Below, piece by piece: positions 51,001-55,555 of a stretch of 64,000 nucleotides of DNA; positions within the stretch are counted from its first letter, which is position 1, and the number at the start of each line of letters is the position of its first letter. This DNA comes from Imbricaverruca yamaguchii (taxonomy: Eukaryota > Arthropoda > Thecostraca > Neoverrucidae). A program made the position numbers and the translations under genes. The DNA is taken from assembly GCA_034440575.1 (NCBI GenBank), contig JAOTOL010001460.1:69501-133500 (forward strand), written 5' to 3'. The notes beneath the pieces were generated by a model that searched no databases, was not told where the DNA came from, and worked only from the letters and a program-made list of their open reading frames with translations.

Positions 51001-54000
51001 TGTAATGGACCTGGACGAGACTGGCCCCTTAGTGTCCGGCGGAGGTGACGGCCCGGTCCGTTTCAGGAACCTCGGCGTCGGCCCCCCTGGCTGCCGGCCT
51101 CTGCGCGCTGGCGCTGGAGGCCAACCCGTCCCTGAACTGGCGCGACATGCAGTACATCGTGCTGCTGACGTCCCGGCACGACCCACTGGCCAACGAGCAG
51201 GGCTGGCTCACCAACGGCGTCGGACGGAGAGGTAGGTGGCGCCAGCCGGGCCGGCACAGCCGCTAGCTGGGCCGGCACAGCCTCCAGCTGGATCGGCACA
51301 GCCGCCACCCGGGCCGGCTGCAGCCTCCAGCTGGACCGGCACAGCCGCCAGCCGGGCCGGCACAGCCGCTAGCTGGGCAGCACAGCTACCAGCCGGACCG
51401 GCTGCAGCCTCCAGCTGGACCGGCACAGCCGCCAGCTGGGCAGCACAGCCGCCAGCCGGGCCGGCACAGCTGCCAGCTGGGCCGGCACAGCCGCCAGCTG
51501 GGCAGCACAGCTACCAGTCGGGCCAGCTGCAGCCTCCAGCTGGACCGGCACAGCCGCCAGCCGGGCCGGCACAGCCGCTAGCTGGGCAGCACAGCCGCCA
51601 GCCGGACCGGCACGGCCGCCAGCTGGGCCAGTACAGCTGCCAGCTGGGCCGGTACAGCCGCCAGCTGGGCCGGCACAGCCGCCAGCTGGGCAGCACAGGT
51701 GCCAGCGGGGCAGCACAGGAAAAATTATCCTGCTCACGGGTGTAGCTTCGAAGTAATTACTGCGGATCCGCCAATTTCTGAAGATTATGGGGATGGCAAT
51801 TCATGGATGGAATGGGAGAACCGAAATCCATTTGGGAACTGCGCCGAAGAGGTCGATGTGAAGAAGTGTATTCTTGGGAGATGGCAAACCCCCAAGAATG
51901 CACTAAATCGACACAACCGATGATTACTGCGAGTTTGTTAGCATGTTTAAGCGGATTGGGTATAGCGCACGTGCGTTACCACCATGGTGAATGCTGAAAA
52001 GTACTGTGAATGTGCAAGCATAGTTGTGATTCACCATGTTCAAGCACGTCATGAGAAAATAACCACTCGTACTCTGCTGGTAGTAGAAGACTGGCTTGAA
52101 ATGAGTGTCAAACTGCAACACATAGCAGGGTCAGGTAATATTTTGGTGAAGGCGGCGTTGTGACTGCTGCTACGCTTGTTGTGGCCCCGTTCTAATTATT
52201 TGCACACGTCCCCGCTGTCAGAATAGGTGGCAGCACTAGTGGTGTACTCCAGTGTTCATCGGGCGCGCCGACTACACAGCCATGTGACCCCTGAGAGCAT
52301 ATCTCAGCATTGGAGGCTGATGTCGTTAGTTGGTTCGTCAGTCGATTAGTCATGGCATCAACATCAGTCATGGTATCAACATCAGTCGTGGTGTCAATTA
52401 GTGCGCGTTTTGGAGTGCCAGTGAATACCTGAACGGCACGAGACAGGAGTGATATTACTCACAAAATACAACCACAATAGTTTACGACCGGCCAGCGAAA
52501 ATCTTGACGTTGATTTCTTGACCGGAAGCGTGTCTAACGTTGCCTAACCAGTTGGGTGTCCATCTGATTAGTAAGCGTTGACGAGCCATCCTCGAGCCAA
52601 GTGCGGGTCTTGAAGCGCATCCCGACGGCTGTGAGGCCGGCCACCGCGCTCAGGCAGCCGGCCGAGAGGCCTCGTTACGCTACAGCTGACTGTCGGCTGT
52701 TGCAGTGAGCCACCGGTTCGGCTACGGCCTGATGGACGCCGGCGCCATGGTCGACCTGGCCAAGCGCTGGAGGACGGTGCCGACACAGCACATCTGCATC
52801 ACACCCATGGACGACACACTTCGGTGAGGTGGCCGCCCTCCATGCGACGCAGTTGTGAGTGAGCCAGGCTGACTATTTCCTTCTGGTGCTACCTGAATTC
52901 CCCGTAGTTGATATGGCTCCTTCCCTCCTAAAAACCCTGTGAGTTTGTTTTCATATTCGCACCACAGCACCACTGTACCATGGCTTGGAGCATAAGAACT
53001 GCTAGATATCTGACGTTACATTTGAACCTGGTCGTGGCTTGAGCGTCGTGAAAGTCGCGACCACATCGAGACGCGAACCCACAACCCGCCCGGTCGCCAG
53101 GCTGATTCCCAACGAGTACGGCGGCCAGCTGCGCGTCTCGATGCCGGTGTCGGCGTGCTACAACACGCGCCAGGCGGTCAACTACCTGGAGCACGTGCAG
53201 TGCAAGGTGACGCTGACGTACGTGCCGCGCGGCAACCTGCGTATTCTGCTCACCTCGCCTTCGGGCACCGTGACGACGCTGCTGTTCGAGCGGCCGCGAG
53301 ACGTGACCGGCAGCAGCTTCGACCGGTGGCCCTTCATGACGGTGCACTTCTGGGGTGAGAACCCGCACGGCGTCTGGAACCTCACCATCATCAACACGCA
53401 CACGCGCGCGCCCAAGACCAAGGGTGTGCTGAAGGAGTGGCAGCTCATCTTCTACGGCACGGAGGAGCAGCCTATCCAGCTGCTGAAGAAGAAGGGCAGA
53501 CAACAGGTGAGGCTCGAGGTCGGCAGGTTAAGTTCCAGCTCACCCGGTCAGATCCACCATCAGCCGATGAGACCCAGGCGAAGCGATCAGATCCCAGGTC
53601 ACCAGGTCACACCCAAAGTCATTAGGTTAGATCTAGGACCACTAGGTCAGATCCAAGATCACCAGGCCAAGTCCCAGGCCACGAAATCAGATTTTAGGTG
53701 ACTTGAGCAAATCCTGAGTCATCAGGTAAGATGTCAGGTAACCAGGTATAATGCTGGGTCACTAATGGCGATGTAGTTCAAGCATAGGAAGGAAGTAGGC
53801 TCACGACAGCCGAATACGCTATGCATGAGATCCTACTCCCAGAAGTGTAAGTGCAAGCCTTGAATCATACGTTTATCTGCGGTCAATATGTTACAGCTAA
53901 CATTCGGAACCAAAACTGCCACACTGCATCGGAGGTATGTTGAACATTGTGCTGAAAAGCTGACACAAGCTGGTGTTTGATTGTAACGGCTGCTTATTGG

Positions 54001-55458
54001 GATATATGATACCTCTCATCGAGTTACAAGAGCACGCATCGTGTTTTAAACAACACACTGTTCGTGGAAATCTCACCAAACCGCGCTCACGTGGAGAACG
54101 ATAACTCTGACGGCCCTCTGTCCCCCAGTTCAACACCAGACCGACCCCCCTCCCCTGTGCCCCCATTTCGGTGCCAACCTGACGACCTCCTATATTTGCA
54201 GTCAGGTGTCAGCTTGGTGATCTCTTGTGTTCTCGGCTCGGTACCAGCCTGACTGTCCCCTGTTTTCCCAGTTTGGTGCCAGACTGGGAGTCCCCTATGC
54301 CCCAGCTCGGTGCCAGCCTGACGGCCCCCTGTGCCCCCAGTTCGGAGCCAGCCTGACGGGCCCCTGTACTCCCAGTTCGAAGCCAGCCTCACGGCCCCCT
54401 GTGCCCCCCCCCCCCCAGTTCGGAGCCAGCCTGACGGGCCCCTGTACTCCCAGTTCGGAGCCAGCCTCACGGCCCCCTGTGCCCCCCCCCAGTTCGGAGC
54501 CAGCCTGACGGGCCCCTGTACTTCCAGTTCGGTGCCAGCCTGACGGCCCCCTGTGCCCGTTCCCCCCAGTTCGGAGCCAGCCTGACGGGCCCCTGTACTC
54601 CCAGTTCGGAGCCAGCCTCACGGCCCCCTGTGCCCCCCCCCCCCAGTTCGGAGCCAGCCTCACGGTCCCCTGTGCCCCCCAGTTCGGAGCCAGCCTGACG
54701 GGCCCCTGTACTCCCAGTTCGGAGCCAGCCTCACGGCCCCCTGTGCCCCCCAGTTCGGAGCCAGCCTCACGGCCCCCTGTGCCCCCCAGTTCGGAGCCAG
54801 CCTCACGGCCCCCTGTGCCCCCCCAGTTCGGAGCCAGCCTCACGGCCCCCTGTGCCCCCCAGTTCGGCACCAGCTCAGTACGACACCCCGTGATTGTGGA
54901 CCACCACGGGAAGCCAGTAGGCGGCGGCGACTGTGGCCAAGCGTGCGCGGACGCGTGTCGCGCTCATCCCAACGACGCTGTGTGTCATTGGTGTCGACAG
55001 CAGTACAACAGGTCAGTGTTGTCGGTGTCGACAGCAGCACAACAGGTCAGTGTTGTGGTGTCGACAGCAGTACAACAGGTCAGTATTGTTGGTGTCGACA
55101 GCAGCACAGCAGGTCAGTGTTGTCGGTGTCGACAGCAGTACAACAGGTCAGTGTTGTTGGTGTCGACAGCAGCACAGCAGGTCAGTGTTGTGGTGTCGAC
55201 AGCAGTACAACAGGCCAGTATTATTGGTGTCGACAGCAGCACAGCAGGTCAGTGTTGTCGGTGTCGACAGCAGTACAACAGGTCAGTGTTGTTGGTGTCG
55301 ACAGCAGTACAACAGGCCAGTATACAACAGGTCGGTGTTGACAGTAATAGGTTAGTGGTGTGGAGAACAGTTCAAAAGGCGATCATCGTCGGTGTCAACA
55401 ACAGTACAAAAGGCAGGTGTCATCGGTTTGTACATCAGTATCAGATGTCATATTAAGG

Positions 55459-55555
<97 letters not shown>

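Noticed and set aside
53230..53240. RGN instead of the RGD found in the furin P-domain
   Set aside because: RGN is usual in the furin-2 group, so this is not a lost motif.
54863..54885. Alternative acceptors for exon 12 at 54874 and 54879
   Set aside because: Neither joins the phase-0 end of exon 11 to the Cys-rich frame that continues correctly into exon 13.
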